DNA from: UBA1161 sp049520395
GTDB lineage: Bacteria > Planctomycetota > Phycisphaerae > Tepidisphaerales > Tepidisphaeraceae
Direction of reading: 5' to 3'
Assembly: GCA_049520395.1 (NCBI GenBank)
Contig: JBEKPV010000026.1
Coordinates: forward strand, 1 to 39,743
Length of the DNA: 39,743 nucleotides
Both the position numbers and the translations under genes were made by a program. A model generated the notes under the pieces. The model had not been told where the DNA came from and made no database searches. It was given only the letters and a program-made list of their open reading frames with translations. Position 1 is the stretch's first letter. Each line of letters begins with the position of its first letter. This document shows positions 33,222 through 39,743 of this stretch, in pieces.

Positions 33222-34088
33222 ATGAGATGGGTGCGCAGGCTGCTGCTGGTCGTCGCGATCGTGCTGTGCGCGGTTTTAGCCGCCGCGGTATTCGCTTATT
33301 TCCAATACCGTGCCACTCCCGATTGGTACCGCGCGGACACCATGACCGAGCAGCAGCGCAAGCAGGCCGCCAACAGCGCCGATCAGAAATTAGCCGACCT
33401 TTTCAGTTGGTCGGCCGCTGTTCAGGCCTCGGCGGTTCGCCAAATTCGCGGCGATTCCAGCCAGCCCGCCCCCGAGCCCAAAACCGTTACCCTCACCGAA
33501 TCCGAACTCAACGCCTTCGCCACGGCCTGGCAAGGCTCCGATAATAACCCGATCGAGCAGAAGCTGACGCGGTATTTCTCCGATGGGAGACTCGTCCTGG
33601 CCGACGGCCGGATTATTTTTGCCGCGACGTCGCGCGATCTGGGGGCCGTCGTAAGCGTGCAGCTTCTTCCCACCGTGGACGAGCAGGGCCAATTGCGTTT
33701 GCAATGGCAAGGCGTTTCCGTCGGCGACCTGGCAATACCCCATGCCCTTATATCCGGCCGCTTAAGAGGTCTAACCGATCAGCTTCAGGACCAGATGAGC
33801 CGATATCAACAATCGGCTCAGATCGACCAGACGCTGACCGCGAATTCCTCGGCCGTTCAGGCGATGGTCACCCGCTGGCTCCTCGACGCCCTGAGCGGGC
33901 AGGCCTCCGATCCCACCGCTTTCGTTCCCTTCGATGTCGGCGATTTCCAGCAGGCCCAGGCCGTTCGGCTCACCAGCGTCCAGGTGACCGATGGGTCCCT
34001 AACCCTCGGCTTGGCGCCCCTCTCTTTGCAGGATCGTCCTTCGATTTTGTCCCGGCTAAAGGAGCCCTACGCAGCGCCGTCGCCCTGA
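33222..34088 (+). CDS. Membrane-anchored periplasmic protein of unknown function
   Basis: 288 residues with one N-terminal helix (L-L-L-V-V-A-I-V-L-C-A-V-L-A-A-A-V-F) and no clear cleavage site, so probably an inner-membrane anchor with a periplasmic domain. It contains T-L-T-E-S-E-L-N-A-F near residue 91, then a strand-rich region (G-R-L-V-L-A-D-G-R-I-I-F-A-A). The L-T-E-x-x-L-N pattern followed by a lipid-binding-like beta domain is reminiscent of DUF2993/LmeA proteins, but this is only a resemblance. Divergent from the small membrane gene at 33097 across 124 bp; the SGNH hydrolase follows after 41 bp. Confidence 0.68.
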   Translation: MRWVRRLLLVVAIVLCAVLAAAVFAYFQYRATPDWYRADTMTEQQRKQAANSADQKLADLFSWSAAVQASAVRQIRGDSSQPAPEPKTVTLTESELNAFATAWQGSDNNPIEQKLTRYFSDGRLVLADGRIIFAATSRDLGAVVSVQLLPTVDEQGQLRLQWQGVSVGDLAIPHALISGRLRGLTDQLQDQMSRYQQSAQIDQTLTANSSAVQAMVTRWLLDALSGQASDPTAFVPFDVGDFQQAQAVRLTSVQVTDGSLTLGLAPLSLQDRPSILSRLKEPYAAPSP

Positions 34089-34129
34089 TTTTGTATCTTC
34101 GGCAGGCCTGCGATAGAGTTTGTTCTTCC

Positions 34130-34909
34130 ATGCCCAGCGGCCGTTCTCTTAAATCCCCGGCGAACCTGCCAATGCTGCTGGCCATCCTTTCCCTGCTCGG
34201 CGCGGCTACCACGCAGACCACCCAGCCCGCAACTCAACCCTGGCAATCCACCACACAGCCCGTTCTGAAAAGTCCCGGCGAATTGAAGATGCACCATCAG
34301 TTTTTGGATTTGGCCAAAGCCGGGAATATCGATTTGCTCTTCGTCGGCGATTCAATCACCGATTCCTGGCGCAGGCCCGATCGCGGGCTGGCGGTTTGGC
34401 AGAAATATTTCGCTCCCCTGAAGGCCGCCAATTTTGGCATCAGCGGCGACCGCACCCAGCACGTCCTCTGGCGAATCCAAAATGGCGAATTGGACGGTTT
34501 CAACGCCAAATGCATCGTGCTTATGCTTGGCACCAATAATCTCAGTTCCCCGCCGAACAACATCCGCAATACCAATGAGGAAACCATCGCCGGCATGAAA
34601 TGCGTGGTGGCCGCGATTCGCCAGCATCAGCCGCAGGCAAAATTACTGCTCCTGGGAATTTTCCCGCGCGGCCAGGCGGCGGATAATCCCTATCGCAGAG
34701 ACATTAAAGTCGTCAACGCCGAATTGGCCAAATGGGATGATGGGAAAAATATCTTTTACCTCGACATCGGCGACAAGTTTCTTAACCCCGACGGAACCCT
34801 GAAAACCGAGCTTTTTTTCGACGGCAATTTGCATCCCAACGCCGCCGGTTATGAAGTCTGGGCGGCGGCGATTATCGATAAAGTGAAGGCATTGCTGGCC
34901 ATGCCATGA
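34130..34909 (+). CDS. Secreted SGNH/GDSL-family hydrolase
   Basis: About 259 residues. A signal peptide (L-P-M-L-L-A-I-L-S-L-L-G-A-A) is followed by a T-T-Q-P-A-T-Q-P linker. Block I is F-V-G-D-S-I-T-D-S-W with nucleophile Ser75; block II is G-I-S-G-D-R-T; block III is L-G-T-N-N; block V is D-G-N-L-H-P-N-A-A-G-Y with the catalytic Asp and His. The arrangement matches the PAF-acetylhydrolase-like branch, whose bacterial members are often carbohydrate or lipid esterases. The start is the ATG at 34130, since the open frame upstream runs through the preceding gene. Its stop overlaps the truB ATG by 4 bp. Substrate unknown. Confidence 0.88.
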   Translation: MPSGRSLKSPANLPMLLAILSLLGAATTQTTQPATQPWQSTTQPVLKSPGELKMHHQFLDLAKAGNIDLLFVGDSITDSWRRPDRGLAVWQKYFAPLKAANFGISGDRTQHVLWRIQNGELDGFNAKCIVLMLGTNNLSSPPNNIRNTNEETIAGMKCVVAAIRQHQPQAKLLLLGIFPRGQAADNPYRRDIKVVNAELAKWDDGKNIFYLDIGDKFLNPDGTLKTELFFDGNLHPNAAGYEVWAAAIIDKVKALLAMP

Positions 34910-35802
34910 CTCCTGGAATTCATCTGGCGCACAAACCCGTCGGGCCGACCAGCTTTTCGCTGGTTCGGCATTTCATGAAAACCGCGCCCCCGACCCCCGG
35001 AGGCAGGCCCGCGCGCATTTGCCACGGCGGCACGCTCGACCCATTCGCCAGCGGATTGTTGCTAATCCTCGTCGAGCCCGCCACGCGTCTGTTCGATTAC
35101 CTCCACGATATCCCCAAAACCTATCGAGCCACGGTTCGCTGGGGCGTCGAAACCGATAACGGCGATCCCCATGGCCAGGTCACTTTTACCGGCAACAGCA
35201 GCGCCCTTTCACCCCAACAACTCGACGATGCCCTGGCGACTTTCATCGGCTGGCGCGAGCAAATCCCTCATCCCACCAGCGCCAAGCGCATTGAAGGCGA
35301 ACGCGCCTATTTAAAGGCTCATCGCGGCGAAACCGTGATCATGCCGCCGTCGCGCGTTTATCTTCACGAAGCCCGCTGGCTCCGCCACGATCTGCCTGAA
35401 AAAAGCCAATTGCAGATGACCGTCCGCGGCGGCTATTACGTTCGCGCGCTCGCCCGCGATCTGGGAAAACTGCTCGGCTGCGGCGCGCACCTTTCCGAAT
35501 TGCATCGCGCCGCAATCGGCCCCTGGACCGATCCCGGCCCGCAAGAATCAATCGCCCTGCACGGCCCGGGCATTCTCCCCTGGGCCCCAACTCGAATTCT
35601 GACCGATCAAGAAGTCGGCGATCTCCGGCTGGAAAACACGATCCCGCTTGGCGAATTGCTCCCGCCGCAGTGGAGCGTCCCCGAAGGGTTTCCAACTCCC
35701 CAGCCTCCCGTTCGCGGATTTCATCAGGAACGTTTTTGCTTCCTGCTCGCGCCGCAAGGCGACCAGCTTCGATTGCTCCGACCCCTTCGCGGCGGAATTT
35801 AG
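34906..35802 (+). CDS. truB: tRNA pseudouridine-55 synthase
   Basis: 298 residues. It makes pseudouridine 55 in the T-arm of tRNAs. The catalytic Asp45 is in H-G-G-T-L-D-P-F-A-S-G-L-L, preceded by the family's N-terminal H-K-P-V-G-P-T-S-F. K-T-Y-R-A-T-V-R-W-G and the Y-Y-V-R-A-L-A-R-D-L-G block are also standard, as is L-x-E-L-H-R-A-A-I-G after it. The tail (about 210-298) is degenerate compared with a PUA domain. It overlaps the SGNH hydrolase gene by 4 bp and ends 39 bp before the convergent cupredoxin gene. The usual neighbours rbfA and rpsO are not here. Confidence 0.95.
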   Translation: MTPGIHLAHKPVGPTSFSLVRHFMKTAPPTPGGRPARICHGGTLDPFASGLLLILVEPATRLFDYLHDIPKTYRATVRWGVETDNGDPHGQVTFTGNSSALSPQQLDDALATFIGWREQIPHPTSAKRIEGERAYLKAHRGETVIMPPSRVYLHEARWLRHDLPEKSQLQMTVRGGYYVRALARDLGKLLGCGAHLSELHRAAIGPWTDPGPQESIALHGPGILPWAPTRILTDQEVGDLRLENTIPLGELLPPQWSVPEGFPTPQPPVRGFHQERFCFLLAPQGDQLRLLRPLRGGI

Positions 35803-35841
35803 AGGAATAACAGACGATCGATCAGCCGTTCAATCCGACCC

Positions 35842-36186
35842 CTAATTCGGATTCACAATCACCACTCCGCGCAGCCGGTTAACCAGCATACATTCATACG
35901 GCTCTTGCCCCGCCGCCCGAAAGACCCACGTAAACGTATCCTCCGGCTTCAGAGTTCCCGACTTAAACGTCCCATCGATCGCCGTCACGGTATGATTCAC
36001 ATCATCCGTATTTCGCCACGTTACCGAATCCCCCACATTAATAGTAACCGAGGACGGAATGAACGCCCCGCGAATGGAAACGTTGTAATTCTTGCTAACC
36101 TTGTTCTGGGCCGACGCGCTCCCGCACAGCAGGACCGCCATCCCCGTCACAACCCACATGAAAATTCGCATCCGCATCCCCCGCAT
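35842..36186 (-). CDS. Secreted cupredoxin-fold protein lacking two copper ligands
   Basis: 114 residues with a signal peptide (V-V-T-G-M-A-V-L-L-C-G-S-A-S-A, cleavage near residue 26). The mature domain has the plastocyanin-like pattern: F-I-P-S-S-V-T-I-N-V-G-D-S-V-T-W-R-N, D-D-V-N-H-T-V-T with the first His (65), and Y-E-C with Cys99. In plastocyanin/pseudoazurin-like proteins the next ligands are His at C+3 and Met at C+6; here these are Val102 and Leu105 in Y-E-C-M-L-V-N-R-L-R-G. So type 1 copper binding is unlikely. The ATG at 36186 is the ORF start; ATG codons at positions 4 and 6 are closer to a G-rich ribosome-binding site. Divergent from the HD gene by 23 bp. Confidence 0.85.
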   Translation of the reverse strand: MRGMRMRIFMWVVTGMAVLLCGSASAQNKVSKNYNVSIRGAFIPSSVTINVGDSVTWRNTDDVNHTVTAIDGTFKSGTLKPEDTFTWVFRAAGQEPYECMLVNRLRGVVIVNPN

Positions 36187-36209
36187 TTTACACTACAAAC
36201 ACCTAAATT

Positions 36210-37475
36210 ATGCGCGAGAAAATAATCCGCGATCCCGTCCATGATGTCATTGCCTTCCGCCTGGAAGACCCCACCGACGCGCTCCTCTTCAAACTGATCA
36301 ACACCCAGGAATTCCAGCGCCTCCGCCGCATCCGCCAGCTCGGCATGGCCTCCCTCGCCTACCCCGGCGCCGATCATTCCCGCTACAGCCACAGCCTCGG
36401 CGTCATGCAAACCGCCCGCCTTATCCTCAAACAGCTGGACCGCGAAACCAAAATCGACCCCGCCCAATCCACTCTCTGCCTGACCGCGGCCCTCCTTCAC
36501 GACATAGGCCACGGCCCCTTCAGCCACGTCTTCGAACGCGTCAGCGGCGCCGGCCACGAGGCTCTTTCCCAATCCATCATCCACGACCCCACCAGCGACG
36601 TTCACCAGGCCCTCTCCCAGCACGACCCCTCCTTCCCCCAAAAAGTCGGCGATCTCTTATCCTCGGGCGCAAAACCGTCCGTCTATCGCGACATCATCTC
36701 CAGCCAGTTGGACGCGGACCGATTCGACTATCTCTTGCGGGACAATCTCCACACCGGCAGCCGCTACGGCGATTTCGATTTATCCTGGCTCCTCCACGCC
36801 CTCACGGTCGCCGACAATCGCCTGGCCGTCACCTCCAAAGGCGTCAGCGCCGTCGAGGCCTATTTGCAATCCCGTTACCACATGTATCGCAACGTCTATT
36901 TTCACAAAGTCGTCCGCGCCGCCGAGGGCATGTTGAAACTCGCCATCCAGCGCGCCGCGCGCCTCGCCGTTCAGGACCGTCTTTCCTGGCCAAGCCGCGA
37001 CGAGCCCGTCCACAAAACTCTTTTGGGCCAGCGTCTCTCCACCCAGGAATTCACCGACCTCGACGACGTTTCATTACAACAATGCCTGAAACAATGGACT
37101 CGCGGCGAAGACCCCGTTCTGGCCCGCCTCTGTCACGGTCTCCTCTACCGAAAGCTCTTCAAAACCCTCGATCTCTCGCAGATTAAAGATCCAAAGCAAG
37201 CCCAGTCCAAAGTCGAAGCCGCCCGCGCCGCGGTAATCTCCGCCGGCGGCGACCCCACCTACGACTTCTTCTACGACGAACCCGCCGACACCCCCTACGA
37301 AATCTACGACCCCCGCGCCCCCGGCGCAGAAATCTGGGTCGTAAACCCCCAAGGCAACCTAACCAGCTTCGCCGAAATCTCCCCCCTCACCGAAGCCCTC
37401 AGCAAACAGTTAATGTTCCACAGACTCCACGTTGCCGACCCCTACCGCACCGCCGCACAGGCGGCGATTGTCTAG
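36210..37475 (+). CDS. HD-domain phosphohydrolase (dGTPase/SAMHD1-like, COG1078)
   Basis: 421 residues, cytoplasmic. The N-terminus I-R-D-P-V-H-D-V-I and the R-R-I-R-Q-L-G block are typical of the SAMHD1-like COG1078 branch. Metal ligands are visible: R-Y-S-H-S-L-G (His61), L-L-H-D-I-G-H-G-P-F-S-H (His97-Asp98, with His101 and His106) and the Asp in S-S-Q-L-D-A-D-R-F-D-Y-L near 168. The expected activity is dNTP triphosphohydrolysis. This can serve dNTP control or phage defence, but no defence genes are recognisable next to it. Regulatory sites cannot be read from sequence. It converges on the large membrane protein gene, with only 7 bp between stops. Confidence 0.9.
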   Translation: MREKIIRDPVHDVIAFRLEDPTDALLFKLINTQEFQRLRRIRQLGMASLAYPGADHSRYSHSLGVMQTARLILKQLDRETKIDPAQSTLCLTAALLHDIGHGPFSHVFERVSGAGHEALSQSIIHDPTSDVHQALSQHDPSFPQKVGDLLSSGAKPSVYRDIISSQLDADRFDYLLRDNLHTGSRYGDFDLSWLLHALTVADNRLAVTSKGVSAVEAYLQSRYHMYRNVYFHKVVRAAEGMLKLAIQRAARLAVQDRLSWPSRDEPVHKTLLGQRLSTQEFTDLDDVSLQQCLKQWTRGEDPVLARLCHGLLYRKLFKTLDLSQIKDPKQAQSKVEAARAAVISAGGDPTYDFFYDEPADTPYEIYDPRAPGAEIWVVNPQGNLTSFAEISPLTEALSKQLMFHRLHVADPYRTAAQAAIV

Positions 37476-37482
37476 CAGTCGC

Positions 37483-39743
37483 TTACGGCACGACAAGCAT
37501 TTCAATCAACTTGACAAAGCCGACACCCCCGGTCGGAATCAACAACGCATGCAGCAGCGGATTTTGCAAAAAGTTGAGCAGCTTGTCCGTCGGCCCTTGC
37601 GGAAGACCGTCGATCAGCGCCTTAATCTGCGCGGCATATTCCGGGCTGGGCCGCGCATAATGCCCCAGAAGACTTTGATTCAGCTTGTCGATCGTGGCTT
37701 GATGCGCCCGGCCGACCGTGTGCCTCAATAAGATGAGCACAAGGATTGCCAGTGCCGCATTGACGAAATAAATCAGGACGAGGCAAAGCGGCCAATCCCA
37801 CCGATCCAGCACGTTCAGCCGCGCCGCGATATTCAAAAAAACCACAATCGCCGGATAATAAATCATCTGCTGCACGATCGACGCCTTGTCTTTGATGAAT
37901 TCCATGTCCATCCAGACCGCCAGGTCGGGTTTATGCAGCGGCATCTGCTTGCCGAATTTTTCAAGTGATTTCTGACTCCAGCGAACCTTCTCTCCGAAAA
38001 CGCGATTGCTCAGTCCCTGACAAAGCCGCATGGCGTCCATGACGAAAAAAATCAGGACGCTCGTCGTCACCCAGTTCAATGTGAGAAATGCAAAATCCCA
38101 CCCATCAACCCATGACCCTCGGACCGGCGGGTGGGGCGCCGCCGAAAGGCCGGTTCCGGGCAGCCAGGCAAACAGCCCCCACGCGAACGCCACATAAACC
38201 GCCACCAAAATTCCCGTCCTCCGGCCCCTCCAGCGTATGGACGCCATCTCCACGTATTCCTCCCATACGTCATCGATCGATGCCGCTGACGGCTGCGCCT
38301 CCCACCACCAAATGCTCAACCAGTGGAATTTTCCTCCCTTTTTATGATCACCGCCCGCCGCCTCTTTATCCCGCGTGAAGATCGTTGACACCGGTGGGTA
38401 GCGCGGGACCCGCAATCCATATGCGTCGGCCAAATGGACGCTGTTGCGATACAGTCGATGTCGCGAGCGCACCAAAAAGTACAAACATAAAAAACTGCTG
38501 CACAGCCGGATGAACTCCGACGGCCAAATGCTCACCCCATCGACTATGGAAAAAGGTTCCCCTCCGCCCGACGAATATCGAGTGAACCATGTCTGATCAT
38601 TGAACCCAATCTGCGCAATCCAGCCAAAGGCAAGCAACGCCCCCCAAAAAAAGACCGCCAGCACCCATATTTGCGCCATCTCAGCCTGCTGGCTGCGTTC
38701 GATTCCCTCTTTGGCCTCCGGACTAAGCTGATCCAGCACCGCCTTGCGCCTCAGCGTTATCACGCGGCACACCCAGTCCTTCAGCGTCATCGCCAGCACA
38801 AAAACCCCGATCAAGAAAACCATGACGGCCGCTATCGCCGTTTCTGCCGCACTGCCCCAGAACTTCGTCGGCTCGCGTGCCGGATTGATTTTGTCCGCAT
38901 CTCCCGGCGTCAGGTTCACGCCGCCATATCGCCCAATCTCAAAAATCTGCGGTCGCCTCCCCGACGCCGCGCTGGCGTCGATTTTCCCCAGCGCCACCAG
39001 GCAACTTTCAAACAATGCCGTTTGATAGGTATCCCGAAATGGCGGTATGCCATCCTGGTAATTCGCTGCCAGGCTCTGTCCGAATTGCGACGCCACAATC
39101 AAATTTCTTGTCCAGGGCAACTCGCTTTGTTGAGACAGTCGGTTGTCCAAATCCGTCGTGAAAAAAAGCGCATCGCGAAATTTGTATTGAAACGCCCGCA
39201 ACACGACCAGCTTGTCGTAAACATCGCTGCCGACAACGCCGATCGCCGCGATCCGTGCCGGCGGCTTCTGCCGCCTCAGTTCCGCGTCCTCATCCTGCAG
39301 GGTCTGCACCATCCGCCGGATGTAATCGAACTGCGCCGTGCCGTCTTGAGGCTCGGCGGCCGACTCGCTCCCCGATCCGGCCCCATTGGCCCCACCCGCC
39401 GTCGCCAAAGCCTGACCCTCGCCCGATTCCACCGCCTTCGCCCCATCAACTCCGCAAAGATAATTCAACCGGATAACTCCCGGCTCCTCGTTCAGTCCCA
39501 ACCATTTCACCGCCCCGCCGAAGTCGACCCCCTTCTGCCGCCGGCAATGCAGACATGCCTCCAAAGTTCGCGGAAAAACACGCCCATAAAATGTGTCCCA
39601 TTCCGTGATAATCGCAACATAATCCGACGGTTTATCCGTCTCATTTGCACCGCTGCTCAAACGCACTCTCCGGCGATCCAATTCGTCCAGGATAGACTGC
39701 GCTAGCTCCTGATCGGTTCCGCCCGTCCGCTGCAACTGAAGTT
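37483..39743 (-). CDS. Large polytopic membrane protein of unknown function (5' end beyond window)
   Basis: At least 750 residues; the frame stays open to the right edge, and the first in-window start is only a TTG at 39735, so the gene is probably cut. The visible N-terminal 290 residues are soluble with Y-V-A-I-I-T-E-W-D-T-F-Y-G-R at 39-52, a low-complexity G/A/E-rich linker at 104-130, then G-V-V-G-S-D-V-Y-D-K-L-V-V-L and F-F-T-T-D-L-D-N-R-L at 166-200, and P-P-F-R-D-T-Y-Q-T-A at 231-240. About seven membrane helices follow (near 296-318, 353-378, 400-420, 510-530, 545-570 and two in 630-665). Similar E-W-D-T / G-S-D-V-Y-D-K / F-F-T-T-D-L-D blocks occur in uncharacterised proteobacterial proteins, from memory. 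A periplasmic-binding-like fold in the N-terminal part is possible. No function can be given. Confidence 0.75.
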   Translation of the reverse strand, partial: LQLQRTGGTDQELAQSILDELDRRRVRLSSGANETDKPSDYVAIITEWDTFYGRVFPRTLEACLHCRRQKGVDFGGAVKWLGLNEEPGVIRLNYLCGVDGAKAVESGEGQALATAGGANGAGSGSESAAEPQDGTAQFDYIRRMVQTLQDEDAELRRQKPPARIAAIGVVGSDVYDKLVVLRAFQYKFRDALFFTTDLDNRLSQQSELPWTRNLIVASQFGQSLAANYQDGIPPFRDTYQTALFESCLVALGKIDASAASGRRPQIFEIGRYGGVNLTPGDADKINPAREPTKFWGSAAETAIAAVMVFLIGVFVLAMTLKDWVCRVITLRRKAVLDQLSPEAKEGIERSQQAEMAQIWVLAVFFWGALLAFGWIAQIGFNDQTWFTRYSSGGGEPFSIVDGVSIWPSEFIRLCSSFLCLYFLVRSRHRLYRNSVHLADAYGLRVPRYPPVSTIFTRDKEAAGGDHKKGGKFHWLSIWWWEAQPSAASIDDVWEEYVEMASIRWRGRRTGILVAVYVAFAWGLFAWLPGTGLSAAPHPPVRGSWVDGWDFAFLTLNWVTTSVLIFFVMDAMRLCQGLSNRVFGEKVRWSQKSLEKFGKQMPLHKPDLAVWMDMEFIKDKASIVQQMIYYPAIVVFLNIAARLNVLDRWDWPLCLVLIYFVNAALAILVLILLRHTVGRAHQATIDKLNQSLLGHYARPSPEYAAQIKALIDGLPQGPTDKLLNFLQNPLLHALLIPTGGVGFVKLIEMLVVP

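Noticed and set aside
33704..34129. N-terminal extension of the SGNH hydrolase
   Set aside because: The open frame upstream lies inside the preceding gene, and the ATG at 34130 gives a proper signal peptide.
1..39743. tRNA or rRNA genes
   Set aside because: All intergenic gaps are short, and none shows a cloverleaf with T-loop or anticodon features that I could recognise.

Overview
The window looks like chromosomal DNA of a planctomycete, most plausibly Phycisphaerae-like. The grounds are the high GC content (about 60% by eye), secreted proteins with Thr-Thr-Gln-Pro linkers after the signal peptide, a DUF3467 protein, large TPR-glycosyltransferase fusions and many short secreted proteins of unknown function. 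This assignment is inference; no rRNA or other phylogenetic marker beyond ileS and truB is present. I see no tRNA, rRNA or CRISPR array, and no gap longer than 300 bases without a gene.

1-12.7 kb is a glycan or glycoconjugate region. Four tandem minus-strand paralogs (31-6363) each join an N-terminal TPR array to a C-terminal heptosyltransferase-like (GT9-type) GT-B domain. After two plus-strand genes (a secreted unknown and DUF3467) comes a minus-strand two-domain enzyme. It carries the two HldE/RfaE activities in reversed order, nucleotidyltransferase first and sugar kinase second. Divergent from it are a CgeB-like glycosyltransferase and a GT2 glycosyltransferase overlapping by 4 bp. ADP-heptose supply next to heptosyltransferase-like enzymes suggests a common product.

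12.7-13.7 kb is a REPtron: an IS200-like (RAYT) tyrosine transposase flanked by paired GTAG-headed palindromes. A duplicated 66-nt copy of the upstream GT2 gene's 3' end lies between two of the pairs. Next to it is a histidine-phosphatase pseudogene that has lost its catalytic motif and its frame. 14.3-19.6 kb holds an SDR, two secreted proteins and a KimA-like APC permease.

19.7-24.7 kb is a plus-strand operon: MATE transporter, isoleucyl-tRNA synthetase (with a degenerate C-terminal zinc finger) and PurN. 24.8-30.2 kb is a sugar-acid catabolic operon behind a recognisable promoter: tagaturonate epimerase UxaE, a KDG-type kinase, a D-2-hydroxyacid dehydrogenase, an Ldh2-type dehydrogenase and an SDR, with a large palindrome between genes two and three. 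30.3-33.1 kb is a minus-strand group: a GT-C-like membrane protein, a small membrane protein, a YkgJ cysteine-cluster protein and a small unknown.

33.2-39.7 kb contains a membrane-anchored unknown, an SGNH hydrolase overlapping truB, a cupredoxin with missing copper ligands, an HD phosphohydrolase, and a large polytopic membrane protein of unknown function that runs off the right edge. Base composition also changes: the plus strand is C-rich from 1 to about 21.6 kb and again beyond 35 kb, but G-rich in the block that starts inside ileS.
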